DNA of 64,000 nucleotides from Photorhabdus caribbeanensis. GTDB lineage: Bacteria; Pseudomonadota; Gammaproteobacteria; Enterobacterales; Enterobacteriaceae. Shown here one piece after another: positions 39,949 to 50,664 of the stretch. The stretch covers positions 124,001-188,000 of the forward strand of contig NZ_RCWB01000006.1 of NCBI RefSeq assembly GCF_018448885.1, in the 5' to 3' direction. The position numbers were made by a program, and so were the translations under genes. Each line of letters opens with the position of its first letter. The first letter of the stretch is position 1. The notes below the pieces were generated by a model, which saw only the letters and a program-made list of their open reading frames with translations, did not search any database and was not told the origin of the DNA.

Positions 39949-39972
39949 TGCGTTTCGAATATAATCTAATCA

Positions 39973-39998
39973 TAAGCAGGATAGTCATATCCTGCTTA
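39973..39998 (+). terminator. stem after fdoI
   Basis: Arms TAAGCAGGATA and TATCCTGCTTA enclose a 4-base loop GTCA, 25 bases after the fdoI stop. It is followed only by TTACG, so it may be a weak or processing stem. It would separate fdoGHI from downstream fdhE. Confidence 0.6.
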
Positions 39999-40120
39999 TT
40001 ACGCATTAAGTGCAAGGAATGATTAGATATTAAGTTCAATATTTTTTTTAAATTATTTTTTATCATAAGATTTTAAATTAAATTCACTTTCTATTTTAAT
40101 CTATCTATTTCTTTGATATA

Positions 40121-40153
40121 AAATAAAGCATCAAAAAATTGATGCTTTATTTT
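40121..40153 (-). terminator. terminator of first methyltransferase unit
   Basis: Stem AAATAAAGCATCAA / TTGATGCTTTATTT with A/T tails on both strands, 70 bases after the stop on the minus strand. A related GCATCAA/TTGATGC stem follows the second copy at 41656-41680. Confidence 0.75.
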
Positions 40154-40223
40154 ATCTATCCGTTCCTTAAAGAGACAATATCCATATTAATCATCTTTGG
40201 GAATAATCTGTAGTTCCTACAAT

Positions 40224-41180
40224 TTATTTTATCCGTAGTTCGATAAATGAATATGGTGAATATGATTGTTCTACCAGTTTAATCTCTTGAACGACAAGGC
40301 CAGCTTGATTAGCCAGATATTCGAACTCATCAACACTACGTTCTTTCCCCGCAAATAACATATCCATTAATATATCGAAAGATCTAGAAAATTCAGGCTC
40401 TTTCACCATATTTATCAATAATAGAGATGAGTTTTTATCCATTGCTTTGCGGAAATTCTCCAAAATAAGTATTGAGTCACTATCGGACCAATTATGGAGA
40501 ACATTTTTTAAAATATACAAATCATAACCGGATGGAATTGACTTTAGAAAATTTCCATTGATAAACTCTATATTGTCAGAAATGGGAAGTTCATTATATC
40601 TATCCAATACAGCGTAATGTTTTCCTTTTACCTTTTCACTAATTCTTGCTAAAAGCTCCCCTTCTCCCCCTCCAACATCTAATATTCTATTATGCTGATT
40701 AAAATCATAAATACCAAGTAACTCCTCAACGATTAAATTTGAGACTCTTGTCATTAAAGCATCAAAATTTGATTTGAGAAATTTGTTACCATCCAGATAT
40801 TCAAAGAATGGCTTGCCATGTGCCATTTCAAATGCCGATTTGCCATCATCTTCAAATAAGGATTTTCCATACATTAACCAAGCGTTACAGTAATATGAGC
40901 AAATTTCAAGCTTTATCATGAATGTCTCAAAACTTTCAGGATCTGCAAACACCTGGCACTCATCAGAAAGCTTGAATTTATTATTCTTGCTAACCAACAC
41001 CCCCATTTCAACTAAGAAATCACATAATCGACTAAACCGATCATAATTAACACCAGATTTACGGGAAAGCTCGCTTATATCCACATAAATTCCATCTTTA
41101 AAGTGAGTAGATAATCCGGTATCAACAAAAGCATGAATTGCAGCTGATCTTCTATTTGATGCAATTAGTTCAGTTAGCAT
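40224..41180 (-). CDS. SAM-dependent O-methyltransferase, copy 1
   Basis: A 318-residue enzyme of the COMT-like class (Methyltransf_2). The N-terminal winged-helix dimerisation region spans 1-95. The Rossmann domain has motif I RILDVGGGEGELLARI (167-174 core), the acidic LDRYNE, and YDLYILKNVLHNWSD, where His229 is the likely general base. A cluster of this type in Photorhabdus has been tied to O-methylation of anthraquinones; I recall this and cannot check it. The polyketide synthase itself is not in the window. The gene has its own upstream block and terminator. Confidence 0.85.
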   Translation of the reverse strand: MLTELIASNRRSAAIHAFVDTGLSTHFKDGIYVDISELSRKSGVNYDRFSRLCDFLVEMGVLVSKNNKFKLSDECQVFADPESFETFMIKLEICSYYCNAWLMYGKSLFEDDGKSAFEMAHGKPFFEYLDGNKFLKSNFDALMTRVSNLIVEELLGIYDFNQHNRILDVGGGEGELLARISEKVKGKHYAVLDRYNELPISDNIEFINGNFLKSIPSGYDLYILKNVLHNWSDSDSILILENFRKAMDKNSSLLLINMVKEPEFSRSFDILMDMLFAGKERSVDEFEYLANQAGLVVQEIKLVEQSYSPYSFIELRIK

Positions 41181-41400
41181 TGAGCCATCCTTTATATCTG
41201 TATATTATTAAGAAATTAAATATTTTATCAAAAATCCAAAAAATACCATGATGATAAATTGGATATCCTGACAACCCATTTGAGCTAAAATGTAATTATT
41301 AGCTTCGTTATCTTTTCATGTAAAGATTCAATTCATCTTACTTCCGCATTTTTGATGAGTAAGTTGTTAACTAGCAGATTATATTAAATTTGATAAAAAG

Positions 41401-41420
41401 AAATGACAAAGATCACAATT
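41401..41420 (-). promoter_or_regulatory. conserved CRP-like half-site block upstream of methyltransferase copy 1
   Basis: AAATGACAAAGATCACAATT lies 221 bases before the start. The half GATCACAATT fits a CRP half-site; the other half is poor. The same block occurs before copies 2 and 4 and before the broken copy. The rest of the 572-base gap (41181-41752) is AT-rich, with no gene. Confidence 0.55.
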
Positions 41421-41655
41421 AACTCTTCTCGTAACCCCTAAAAATTAAATAGAAGAAAATAACATAGTGTATATATTGTCATTTACATTCATTTATTAAA
41501 AAATGATAATTATAAAACCTGAGAAATTACAGGTATTTTTTGAATGTGTTATTTAGGCAATAGGAAAAAAAACATCAATGATGTTACTCCCTAAAGATCA
41601 TCAATGAAGGGTAGTGATATTCTACCTATTACTAATTAATTTCAATATTAAAAAT

Positions 41656-41680
41656 ATGGCATCAAACATTTTGATGCCAT
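41656..41680 (-). terminator. terminator of second methyltransferase unit
   Basis: Stem ATGGCATCAA / TTGATGCCAT around a short loop, 73 bases past the stop of copy 2 on the minus strand. It is homologous to the stem at 40121. Confidence 0.7.
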
Positions 41681-41752
41681 CTTGTTATATCTATTTTAAG
41701 AGATACAATATCCATATAATTATCTTTTCGAAACTCCATAATTATCTATAAT

Positions 41753-42706
41753 TTATTTTACCCCCAGCTCTATAATTGCATATTTCTCGTTTATATCTTT
41801 GATACGTTTAACAACAAATCCTGCCTGGTTGGCTAAATCTTCTAATTCATTCAAATAACGCTCTTTTCCTAATAACAGTACATCCATTAATATATCCGTA
41901 GAATCAATTATTTCTAATCGTAACTTTTTCACCGTGCTTATCAACAAAACAGTTGCATTATCATCCATAGCCTTTCGGCAACTCTGCAAAATTAATACTG
42001 CGTTATCATCAGACCAATTATGAATAACATTCTTTAAAATGTATAAATCATAACCTGATGGAACTGACTTAAAAAAATCTCCGTTTATAAATTCAATATC
42101 TTCTAAAACAGGAATTTCATTATATCTATCTAATACAGCGTAATGTTTTCCTTTTATTTTTTCATTCATTCTTATCAGAAGCTTCCCTTCTCCTCCCCCA
42201 ACATCTAGTATTCTTTTGTATTGATTAAAATCATAAATATCGAGGATTTTGTCTATTATTTTGTCCGAGTTCTTTGACATAAAAGAATCAAAATTTGATC
42301 TAAACAATTCATGATTATCCAAATATTCAAAGAATGGTTTTCCATGCGCTATTTCAAATGCCGTTTTATTATTATTCTCATATAATGATTTTGAATACAT
42401 TGACCAAGCATTCCAGTATTCTGGGCTAACTTCACACCTTACCATTAATGACTCCATACTTTCAGGATCGGCAAGCGCACTGCATTCCTCAGAAAGCGCA
42501 ACGCCCTCATTGCTACTAACCAATACCCCTATTTTGATTAAATATTCACATAACCGGCTAAAGCGAGAATGATCAAGACCATATTGACGGGAAAGCTCGC
42601 TGATATTTACGCAGGCTCCATCTTTAAAGTGAACAGACAAACCCATATCAACAAAAGCATAAATTGCGGTTGATTTTCTACATGATGTAATAAGTTCGAT
42701 TAGCAT
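41753..42706 (-). CDS. SAM-dependent O-methyltransferase, copy 2
   Basis: A 317-residue paralogue of copy 1. Motif I reads RILDVGGGEGKLLIRM, the acidic strand LDRYNEIPVLEDIEF, and the catalytic segment ILKNVIHNWSDDNA with the conserved His. It differs most from the others in the C-terminal substrate region (STVKKLRLEIIDSTDILMDV), so it may use another position or acceptor. It carries its own upstream block and terminator, and so looks like an independent transcript. Confidence 0.85.
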   Translation of the reverse strand: MLIELITSCRKSTAIYAFVDMGLSVHFKDGACVNISELSRQYGLDHSRFSRLCEYLIKIGVLVSSNEGVALSEECSALADPESMESLMVRCEVSPEYWNAWSMYSKSLYENNNKTAFEIAHGKPFFEYLDNHELFRSNFDSFMSKNSDKIIDKILDIYDFNQYKRILDVGGGEGKLLIRMNEKIKGKHYAVLDRYNEIPVLEDIEFINGDFFKSVPSGYDLYILKNVIHNWSDDNAVLILQSCRKAMDDNATVLLISTVKKLRLEIIDSTDILMDVLLLGKERYLNELEDLANQAGFVVKRIKDINEKYAIIELGVK

Positions 42707-42943
42707 AGCTTTGCCCCTTATCTGATAAATAAATGAAATGTTTTATCTAAAACTCTGGAAATACCGTGACGATTGATTAGGTATTTTAATAACATATTTT
42801 CACCAAATTGTGATTATTAGTTTTGTCACCTTTTCCTCATGAAATAATAAATTTTTATTCCCCTTATTTCCCAACCAGTTAACTCACTTTAATTATCCAT
42901 TGTTAGGGGTAACTTATTATACTATATTAAATTTAATAAAAAT

Positions 42944-42963
42944 AAATGATAAAGATCACAATT
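42944..42963 (-). promoter_or_regulatory. conserved CRP-like block upstream of methyltransferase copy 2
   Basis: AAATGATAAAGATCACAATT lies 238 bases before the start of copy 2. It is preceded on the plus strand by the shared ATATTAAATTTAATAAAAAT segment. The remaining part of the 312-base gap (42707-43018) has no gene. Confidence 0.55.
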
Positions 42964-43018
42964 AATTCTTTGCAGGATATTTGAAAATTAAACAAGGAAA
43001 TATAATTTAATTTTGATA

Positions 43019-43195
43019 TTAAACCACCTTGGATTCACATAATCTATTAAGTCTCGAATAATCAATACCATATTGAATAGCAATTTCATTGATATCCACC
43101 CTGGCCCCGTTCTTAAAGTGAACAGCCAAACCTGTATCAACAAAAGCATAGATGGCAATTGATTTTCTATATGATGCAATAAGTTCAACTAGCAT
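43019..43195 (-). pseudogene. fifth methyltransferase copy, 5' fragment
   Basis: Minus-strand codons from the ATG at 43195 read MLVELIASYRKSIAIYAFVD and then TGLAVHFKNGARVDINEIA, ending ...NRLCESKVV and a stop after 58 residues. This is the N-terminal dimerisation region of the family; the catalytic domain is absent. A degenerate copy of the shared upstream block lies at the expected distance, so a complete unit once existed and lost its 3' part by deletion. Confidence 0.85.
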
Positions 43196-43435
43196 TAGTT
43201 ACCCTTTATATTTATCTTATAAAAAGATGAATTGTTTTATCTAAAAATCAGGAAATACCATAATGATTAATTATTGTATTCTGATAACGAAAATGTAATT
43301 ATTAACTTTACTATCTTTTTCGTGATATAATAAAGATACTATTCTCCTTATTTTACAATTTATTAAATCACCTTGATTCTATGTTTTAGAGATTCAAATT
43401 GTTACTAATCAGACTATATTAAATATAATAGAAAA

Positions 43436-43455
43436 AAACAATGAAGATTAAAATT
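43436..43455 (-). promoter_or_regulatory. degenerate upstream block of the broken methyltransferase copy
   Basis: The segment ending GATTAAAATT corresponds to GATCACAATT of the other copies with two changes that remove the CRP-like half-site. It lies about 242 bases before the start. The rest of 43196-43668 holds no gene. Confidence 0.5.
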
Positions 43456-43589
43456 AACTCTTTTAAGGGGTTTTAAAAATAAAACAAAATGATTTAATCT
43501 GTTTATTTTTGCCATTTAAATAATTTTTACCCCAAGAGAATGAATTTTCTCTCCGTTTTAATGTCTATATATTTCATTAATATAAAACA

Positions 43590-43620
43590 ATCATGGCATA
43601 AAATATTTCGACGCCATGAT
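43590..43620 (-). terminator. terminator of third methyltransferase unit
   Basis: Stem ATCATGGC / GCCATGAT around a 15-base AT-rich loop, 49 bases past the stop of copy 3 on the minus strand. Confidence 0.65.
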
Positions 43621-43668
43621 TGTTACATATTTTTTCAGAGGCGAAATATCCATATAATTATCTTTACG

Positions 43669-44622
43669 TTACTTTATTCCCAACTGAATAATTGAAGACA
43701 ATTCATCAATATCCTTAACATCTTGAATAACCAATCCTGCCTGGTTAGCCAAACGTTCGAACTCCGTCAAATAACGTTCTTTTCCTGAAAATAGTACATC
43801 CATTAACATATCCAAATATAGCACCGCTTTAGATTGTGGTTTTTTCATATAATTTATCAATAAAATCTTTGAACTACTATCCATTGCCTTACGGCAATTT
43901 TCTAAAATTAATACTGCTTTATCATCAGGCCAATCGTGGAGAATATTCTTTATAATATATAAATCATAACCTGATGGAATTAATTTTAAAAAATCTCCAT
44001 TTATAAAATCTATATTTTCCAAAACAGGAATTTCATTATATCTATCTAATACAGCGTAATGTTTTCCTTTTACCTTCTCACTGATTCTTACCAGAAGATT
44101 TCCCTCCCCTCCGCCAACATCTAATATTCTGTTGTATTGGCTAAAATCATAAATATCAAGTAGCTTTTCAATGATTTTATCTGAGCCTTTTGACATTGAA
44201 GAATCAAAATTTGATTTAAGTAATTTATTACTCGCCAAATGTTCAAAGAATGATTTTCCATGCATGATTTCAAATGCAGGTTTTCCATCATTTTCAAGTA
44301 AAGATCTTGAATACATTGACCAAGCATTCCAGCAATCTGGGCTCAGTTCCCATTTTACAATCAATGACTCCATACTTTCAGGATCAGCGAGTGCACTGCA
44401 TTCTTCCGAAAGGGTGACTTTATGGCCGTGGCTAACCAATACCCCAACTTCAATTAAGAAATCACATAATCGTTCAAGTCGGGAATAATCAATACCACAT
44501 TGACGGGAAAGTTCGTCTATATCTACATAAGCTCCATGTTTAAAGTGAATAGATAAGCCTGTATCAACAAAAGCGTAGATTGCGGCTGATTTTCTATACG
44601 ATGTAATAATTTCGGCTAGCAT
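43669..44622 (-). CDS. SAM-dependent O-methyltransferase, copy 3
   Basis: A 317-residue paralogue. Motif I is RILDVGGGEGNLLVRI, and the catalytic segment is IIKNILHDWPDDKA, closest of the four to the consensus LHDWPD of the family. The dimerisation region starts MLAEIITSYRKSAAIYAFVD. Unlike the others it lacks the shared upstream block; only an ERIC element and 63 further bases separate it from copy 4, so it probably depends on the copy 4 promoter. Confidence 0.85.
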   Translation of the reverse strand: MLAEIITSYRKSAAIYAFVDTGLSIHFKHGAYVDIDELSRQCGIDYSRLERLCDFLIEVGVLVSHGHKVTLSEECSALADPESMESLIVKWELSPDCWNAWSMYSRSLLENDGKPAFEIMHGKSFFEHLASNKLLKSNFDSSMSKGSDKIIEKLLDIYDFSQYNRILDVGGGEGNLLVRISEKVKGKHYAVLDRYNEIPVLENIDFINGDFLKLIPSGYDLYIIKNILHDWPDDKAVLILENCRKAMDSSSKILLINYMKKPQSKAVLYLDMLMDVLFSGKERYLTEFERLANQAGLVIQDVKDIDELSSIIQLGIK

Positions 44623-44649
44623 TGAGTTATCCTTTATGTCTTTATCTTA

Positions 44650-44776
44650 TATACCCGTCATCTTTCAAGTTGCCTCTTTGTTGACTGCACTCGCTCACCC
44701 CGGTCACATAGTTTGCTATGCTCCCGGGGATTCACTCCCTTGCCGTCGCGATGCATCTTGAAATCCATAGGGTATA
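44650..44776. repeat. ERIC element, 127 bp
   Basis: Starts TATACCCGTCATCTTTCAAG and ends CATAGGGTATA. The length of 127 bases and the central CTCCCGGGGATTCACTCCC region are those of the enterobacterial repetitive intergenic consensus. It lies between methyltransferase copies 4 and 3 and would be transcribed into a long hairpin. A second copy is at 52317. Confidence 0.9.
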
Positions 44777-44812
44777 TAATCATCTTTTGAAATAATTATG
44801 AGTCCCTATAAT

Positions 44813-45766
44813 TTATTTTACTCCTAATTCGATAAGTGAAAACATTTCATCTATATCTCTAGAATATCGAACGACGAGTCCCGCCTGATTAGCTAGATGT
44901 TCGAATTCACTAAAATAACGCTCTTTCCCTAAATATAGCATATCCATTAATAAATCAACAGATTTAACTATTGGGGATTTTTGTTTTTTCATTAAGGTTA
45001 TTATCAGGATGTTTGCATTATCATCCATCATTTCTCGGCAATTCTTCAAAAGAGATATTGCGTCATTATCAGACCAGTTATGGAGTACATTCTTTAAAAT
45101 ATATAAATCATAACCTGACGGAATTGACTCAAAAAAATCACCATTTATAAAATCTATACCCTCATAAATAGGAATTTCATTATATCTGTCCAATACAGCA
45201 TAATCTTTTCCTTTAAACTTTTCACTGATTCTGATTAAAAGCTCTCCGTCGCCACCTCCCAGATCCAATATTCTGTTATATTTATTAAAATCATAAATAA
45301 CAAGCAGTTCTTTAATTATTCTATTTGTATATTTTGACATTAAAGCGTCAAAATTTGATTTTAGTACTTTATCATTATCCCAAATCTCATAAAATGATTT
45401 TCCATGCGCCATATCAAATGCCGGTTTACCATTGTTTTCCAGTAAGGATTTTGGGTACATTAACCAAGAATCCCAATGTTCTCGATTAATTTCATATTTT
45501 ATTGTCAAGAATTCAAAACTATCAGGATCGGCAAGTGCGCTGCATTCTTCAGAAAGTGCAACCCCATCGTTGCCGCTAACCAATACGCCTATTTCAGTTA
45601 AGAAATCACATAGTCGATTAAGTCTAGAATAATCAATACCATATTGATCAGCAAGTTTGTTAATATCTACATAGGTTCCATTTTTAAAGTGAATAGATAA
45701 ACCCGCCTCAACAAAAGTGTAGATTGCGGCTGTTTTTCTATATGACGTAATGAGATTGATTAGCAT
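44813..45766 (-). CDS. SAM-dependent O-methyltransferase, copy 4
   Basis: A 317-residue paralogue and the first gene of the array in transcription order. Motif I reads RILDLGGGDGELLIRI, with Leu and Asp where the others have Val and Glu. The catalytic segment is ILKNVLHNWSDNDA. It has the shared upstream block but no terminator stem after it; an ERIC element and then copy 3 follow, so the two may form one transcript. Confidence 0.85.
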   Translation of the reverse strand: MLINLITSYRKTAAIYTFVEAGLSIHFKNGTYVDINKLADQYGIDYSRLNRLCDFLTEIGVLVSGNDGVALSEECSALADPDSFEFLTIKYEINREHWDSWLMYPKSLLENNGKPAFDMAHGKSFYEIWDNDKVLKSNFDALMSKYTNRIIKELLVIYDFNKYNRILDLGGGDGELLIRISEKFKGKDYAVLDRYNEIPIYEGIDFINGDFFESIPSGYDLYILKNVLHNWSDNDAISLLKNCREMMDDNANILIITLMKKQKSPIVKSVDLLMDMLYLGKERYFSEFEHLANQAGLVVRYSRDIDEMFSLIELGVK

Positions 45767-46006
45767 TGAATTACCCTTTCTGTATTTTTAAATGAGGTTA
45801 TTATATAAAATATAGATAGTACCACTATGACTAACTATATATATTTGAGACGCATTTAAACCAAAATGTAATTATTAACTTTGCTATCTTTTCCTTATGC
45901 GGCAATGAATAATTAATTCTCTTTTTACAATTAATTATTCACTTTAATTATATGTTTTTAGGCGTGAATCAATGAATCATTAGGCCATATTAAATATAAT
46001 AGAAAG

Positions 46007-46026
46007 AAATGTTAAAAATCACAATT
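46007..46026 (-). promoter_or_regulatory. conserved CRP-like block upstream of methyltransferase copy 4
   Basis: AAATGTTAAAAATCACAATT lies 241 bases before the start, next to CATATTAAATATAATAG, which the other units share. The rest of the 525-base gap (45767-46291) contains no gene; its right end must hold the fdhE promoter, since fdhE is cut off from fdoI. Confidence 0.55.
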
Positions 46027-46285
46027 AACTCTTTTTAGGGATTTTTAAGATTAAATTGAACGAAATTTCTTAACAATATTTTTCTTTCAGAAAAAATTCA
46101 CACAAAGAATAAATGGTTATAAAAAATTCTCAATCATTTCATGAATATATTAGTTATTACTGACCACATCATTTCCAGTATTATCTCTGTAGCCCAGAAA
46201 CCACTTTTGATCTATGCTGAACGCTAACAACAAGCTTAAGATTATCATTAATCTGAAAGCCCCAAAGCAGATAGCAGGAAGATAG

Positions 46286-47221
<936 letters not shown>

Positions 47222-47242
47222 TAGTGAGTTGACGGAATTACC

Positions 47243-48634
47243 ATGACATATAAACCGAGCCTGTTGTACAGCCAGCTCCCCGCTATTGATCGTCTATTGC
47301 GTGAGCCACAAATAACACCATTCGTGGAACAATATGGACAGACGCTGGTAACTGCCACATTAAGAGGAATGCAGGAGCAGGCAAGAATCTATATCACGCA
47401 GCATCAAGCACTGCCTGATTGGTGTGATAACTGGGCCCTGGCTCTCGGTCAGCAACTGGAGCAGAAACAAACTTTGGCTTTAAAACCGGTGTTCAATCTC
47501 AGTGGTACGGTGATTCATACCAATCTTGGTCGAGCATTAATGGCCGAATCGGCTATTGAAGCGGTAACACAAGTGATGCGTTCACCCGTAACATTGGAAT
47601 ATTCCCTCAATGACGCCGGGCGTGGACACCGTGACCACGCTTTGGCAGATTTACTGCGCGAATTAACCGGAGCGGAAGATGCCTGTATTGTTAATAATAA
47701 TGCAGCGGCTGTGCTGTTATTATTGGCAACCGTGGCATCCGGTAAACAAGTTGTAGTTTCTCGCGGCGAACTAGTGGAAATTGGCGGAGCATTCCGTATT
47801 CCTGATGTCATGGTTCAGGCAGGATGTCGATTAGTTGAAGTCGGTACAACAAACCGCACTCACCTGAAAGATTATCAGCAAGCGATTAATGAAGAGACCG
47901 CTCTCCTCATGAAAGTACATGCCAGTAACTACAATATTGAAGGTTTTACCGCAGAAGTGTCTGGTCATGAATTGGCCGCTCTGGGAATGGCCTCGCAAAT
48001 CCCCACTGCAATTGATCTGGGCAGCGGCTCCATGATAAATATGGCGCAATATGGCTTGCCAGCCGAACCTATGCCCCAGGATTATCTGAATCAGGGCATC
48101 GATCTGGTCACTTTCTCAGGTGATAAATTACTGGGGGGGCCACAAGCTGGCATTATTCTCGGTAAAAAGCGCTGGATAGAAGCAATCCAGCGTCATCCGC
48201 TGAAACGTGCTTTGCGGGCAGATAAGATGACGCTGGCCGCTTTAGAAGCCACATTGCGGTTATATCAGCGCCCTGAACAGCTTTGCCAGCAGTTGCCAAC
48301 GTTACGTTTATTAACCCGTTCACAACAACAAGTGCATAATATGGCACAACGGTTATTACCTCAGCTTCAAGCACGTTACGGTGATCAGTTTATTGTCCGT
48401 GATGAGCCATGTTATTCACAGATTGGCAGTGGCTCACTGCCGGTTGATCGCCTGCCAAGTTGGGCTTTAACTTTCACCGCTATTGACGGTCAGGGGAGTT
48501 CGTTGGAACGGTTGGCCCGGCGCTGGCGTGAATTAGCCAAACCCGTTATTGGCCGTATCTCTGACGGGCGTTTTTGGCTGGATTTACGCTGTCTCGAAGA
48601 TGAAAAAGTGCTATTGCAGACACTATTGCTGTAA
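47243..48634 (+). CDS. selA: L-seryl-tRNA(Sec) selenium transferase
   Basis: Converts seryl-tRNA(Sec) to selenocysteyl-tRNA(Sec) with selenophosphate. The 463-residue PLP enzyme is full length. The PLP-binding lysine is in [17 protein letters not shown], and the N-terminal tRNA-binding part starts [18 protein letters not shown]. It is followed by selB, as in E. coli. Its product is required for fdoG. Confidence 0.97.
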   Translation: MTYKPSLLYSQLPAIDRLLREPQITPFVEQYGQTLVTATLRGMQEQARIYITQHQALPDWCDNWALALGQQLEQKQTLALKPVFNLSGTVIHTNLGRALMAESAIEAVTQVMRSPVTLEYSLNDAGRGHRDHALADLLRELTGAEDACIVNNNAAAVLLLLATVASGKQVVVSRGELVEIGGAFRIPDVMVQAGCRLVEVGTTNRTHLKDYQQAINEETALLMKVHASNYNIEGFTAEVSGHELAALGMASQIPTAIDLGSGSMINMAQYGLPAEPMPQDYLNQGIDLVTFSGDKLLGGPQAGIILGKKRWIEAIQRHPLKRALRADKMTLAALEATLRLYQRPEQLCQQLPTLRLLTRSQQQVHNMAQRLLPQLQARYGDQFIVRDEPCYSQIGSGSLPVDRLPSWALTFTAIDGQGSSLERLARRWRELAKPVIGRISDGRFWLDLRCLEDEKVLLQTLLL

Positions 48635-48685
48635 TTTTCTGAAATACAATAAATTACCGAAATACAATAATTTCCTGAAACTATT

Positions 48686-50545
48686 ATGATTTTTGCCACC
48701 GCGGGCCATGTTGATCATGGTAAAACCACACTTATCCAGGCAATTACCGGCGTTAATACAGCCCATTTGCCGGAAGAGAAAAAACGCGGGATGACCATCG
48801 ATTTAGGTTATGCCTATTGGCTGCAACCGGATAGCTCTTCGGTTGGTTTTATCGATGTGCCCGGACATGAAAAGTTCCTCGCTAATATGTTGGCAGGGAT
48901 CGGGGGTATCGATCATGTTTTATTGGTGGTTGCCTGTGACGACGGAGTAATGGCTCAAACAAGAGAACATTTAGCTATTCTGCGTTTGATTGGCCGCCCG
49001 TCTATGACCGTTGCGCTCACTAAAGCAGATCGAGTGGAATCACAACGAATAGTTGAAGTCCGCCAGCAAATTGAACATGAGCTGGCAAAGCAGGGTTGGG
49101 GCATCCCCTCTCTATTTGTAACGGCTATGACGGATGAAGAAAGTATTGCCCCTTTGAGGCAACATCTGTTGCAGTTACATCAGCAAAATAAGCAGCATGA
49201 AAAATTACATCAACGTTTTCGTCTGGCGATAGATCGTGCTTTCAGTGTAAAAGGAGCCGGTCTGGTCGTAACGGGAACAGCATTGGCCGGCCGGGTCAGT
49301 GTGGGAGATCTCCTCTGGCTGACTGGCCGGAATCAACAAGTCAGAGTACGTGGCTTGCATGCTCAGAATCAACAGACCGATACGGCTCAGGCCGGGCAAC
49401 GTATTGCGCTCAATATTACTGGTGATGTCAGTAAAGAACAGCTTTCCCGTGGTGATTGGCTACTTTCCCACAAACCCTTTCAGCATGTAGAAAAGGTCTT
49501 GGTGGAAGTCGAAACTGATGAACCTTTGCGAAACTGGCAACCACTTCATATTCATCATGCTGCCAGCCATATAACGGGACGGATTTCATTACTAAATCAG
49601 CCTTCTGATAAACCTCTGTTGGCTGAATTGGCGCTTGATAGCCCATTGTGGTTGGTTGAGAATGATCGGCTAATATTGCGAGATATCAGCGCCAGAAAAA
49701 CATTAGCTGGCGCGCGGGTGATAAACCTAAATTCCCCCCGCCGCGGTAAGCGTCAGCCAGAATTCTTGCATTGGCTCACTCAGCTTGCCAGAACATCAGA
49801 TCATGCGGCGAATTTAGCGCTCCATTTGCCACGAGGCGCACTTTCTCTCGACCACTTTTCTTGGGCGCGTCAATTAACGGAAGCAACTCTCCACCAGCTA
49901 ATCGTTGATAAGGATGTGATTATTGCCAATGGTATGGTGTTGTCACAGAACAATGCCAGATCAGCAAAGCAGAAATTACTACAAGTTTTGGCCGAATATC
50001 ACCGGCAACATGTTGATCAACTGGGTTTAGGAAGGGCGCGTCTGAAACGAATGGCGCTGCCAACACTGGATGAAGCGCTCGTTTACACTTTGATAGATGC
50101 ATTGCTCAGTGATGGACAGCTAAAGCAGTTACGTGGTTGGTTATATCTTCCTGAACACGGTTTGGCTTTTAGCGATGAACAAGCAAAATTGTGGCAACGA
50201 ATCGCCCCCTATTTCACAGATGATCCGTGGTGGGTACGCGATCTAGCTGCGGATTTAAAAGAAGAAGAGGCAACTATCCGCAATTTGTTGAAAAAATCCG
50301 CTCAATTGGGGCATATTATCGCGATTGTTCCTGATCGTTATTATTGCAGCCAACGAATTCAACAATTCGCGGAGTTGATTCGCCAATTCAATCAAGATTA
50401 TGGTGCAATTACCGCTGCCGATTTTCGTGATCAACTCGGTATTGGTCGTAAATTGGCTATTCAAATATTAGAATTTTTTAATCGCAGCGGCTTTACTCGT
50501 CGTCAGGCTGAGTCACATATTCTCAGGGATAATGGACTGTTCTGA
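48686..50545 (+). CDS. selB: selenocysteine-specific elongation factor SelB
   Basis: A 619-residue translation factor that brings selenocysteyl-tRNA to the ribosome at a UGA with a SECIS stem. The GTPase domain has P-loop AGHVDHGKTTLIQAITG, RGMTIDLGYAYW (switch I), DVPGHEKFLANML and TKADRV. The C-terminal half (about 375-619) forms four winged helices that bind the SECIS, ending FNRSGFTRRQAESHILRD. It lies 51 bases after selA. Confidence 0.97.
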   Translation: MIFATAGHVDHGKTTLIQAITGVNTAHLPEEKKRGMTIDLGYAYWLQPDSSSVGFIDVPGHEKFLANMLAGIGGIDHVLLVVACDDGVMAQTREHLAILRLIGRPSMTVALTKADRVESQRIVEVRQQIEHELAKQGWGIPSLFVTAMTDEESIAPLRQHLLQLHQQNKQHEKLHQRFRLAIDRAFSVKGAGLVVTGTALAGRVSVGDLLWLTGRNQQVRVRGLHAQNQQTDTAQAGQRIALNITGDVSKEQLSRGDWLLSHKPFQHVEKVLVEVETDEPLRNWQPLHIHHAASHITGRISLLNQPSDKPLLAELALDSPLWLVENDRLILRDISARKTLAGARVINLNSPRRGKRQPEFLHWLTQLARTSDHAANLALHLPRGALSLDHFSWARQLTEATLHQLIVDKDVIIANGMVLSQNNARSAKQKLLQVLAEYHRQHVDQLGLGRARLKRMALPTLDEALVYTLIDALLSDGQLKQLRGWLYLPEHGLAFSDEQAKLWQRIAPYFTDDPWWVRDLAADLKEEEATIRNLLKKSAQLGHIIAIVPDRYYCSQRIQQFAELIRQFNQDYGAITAADFRDQLGIGRKLAIQILEFFNRSGFTRRQAESHILRDNGLF

Positions 50546-50664
50546 TGATTTTTTTATTTAAAATATAGATGATTTCAGCAAAATCACCGTCTTGCTTCAT
50601 CGATTCAACTGATCTGTGTTATTTTGCCAACCATGAACCATCTATTAATTGGATTCAATACGAT

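Noticed and set aside
42988-43188. A 66-codon reading over the broken methyltransferase
   Set aside because: It is in a different frame from the family similarity, which lies at 43019-43195 and starts at 43195.
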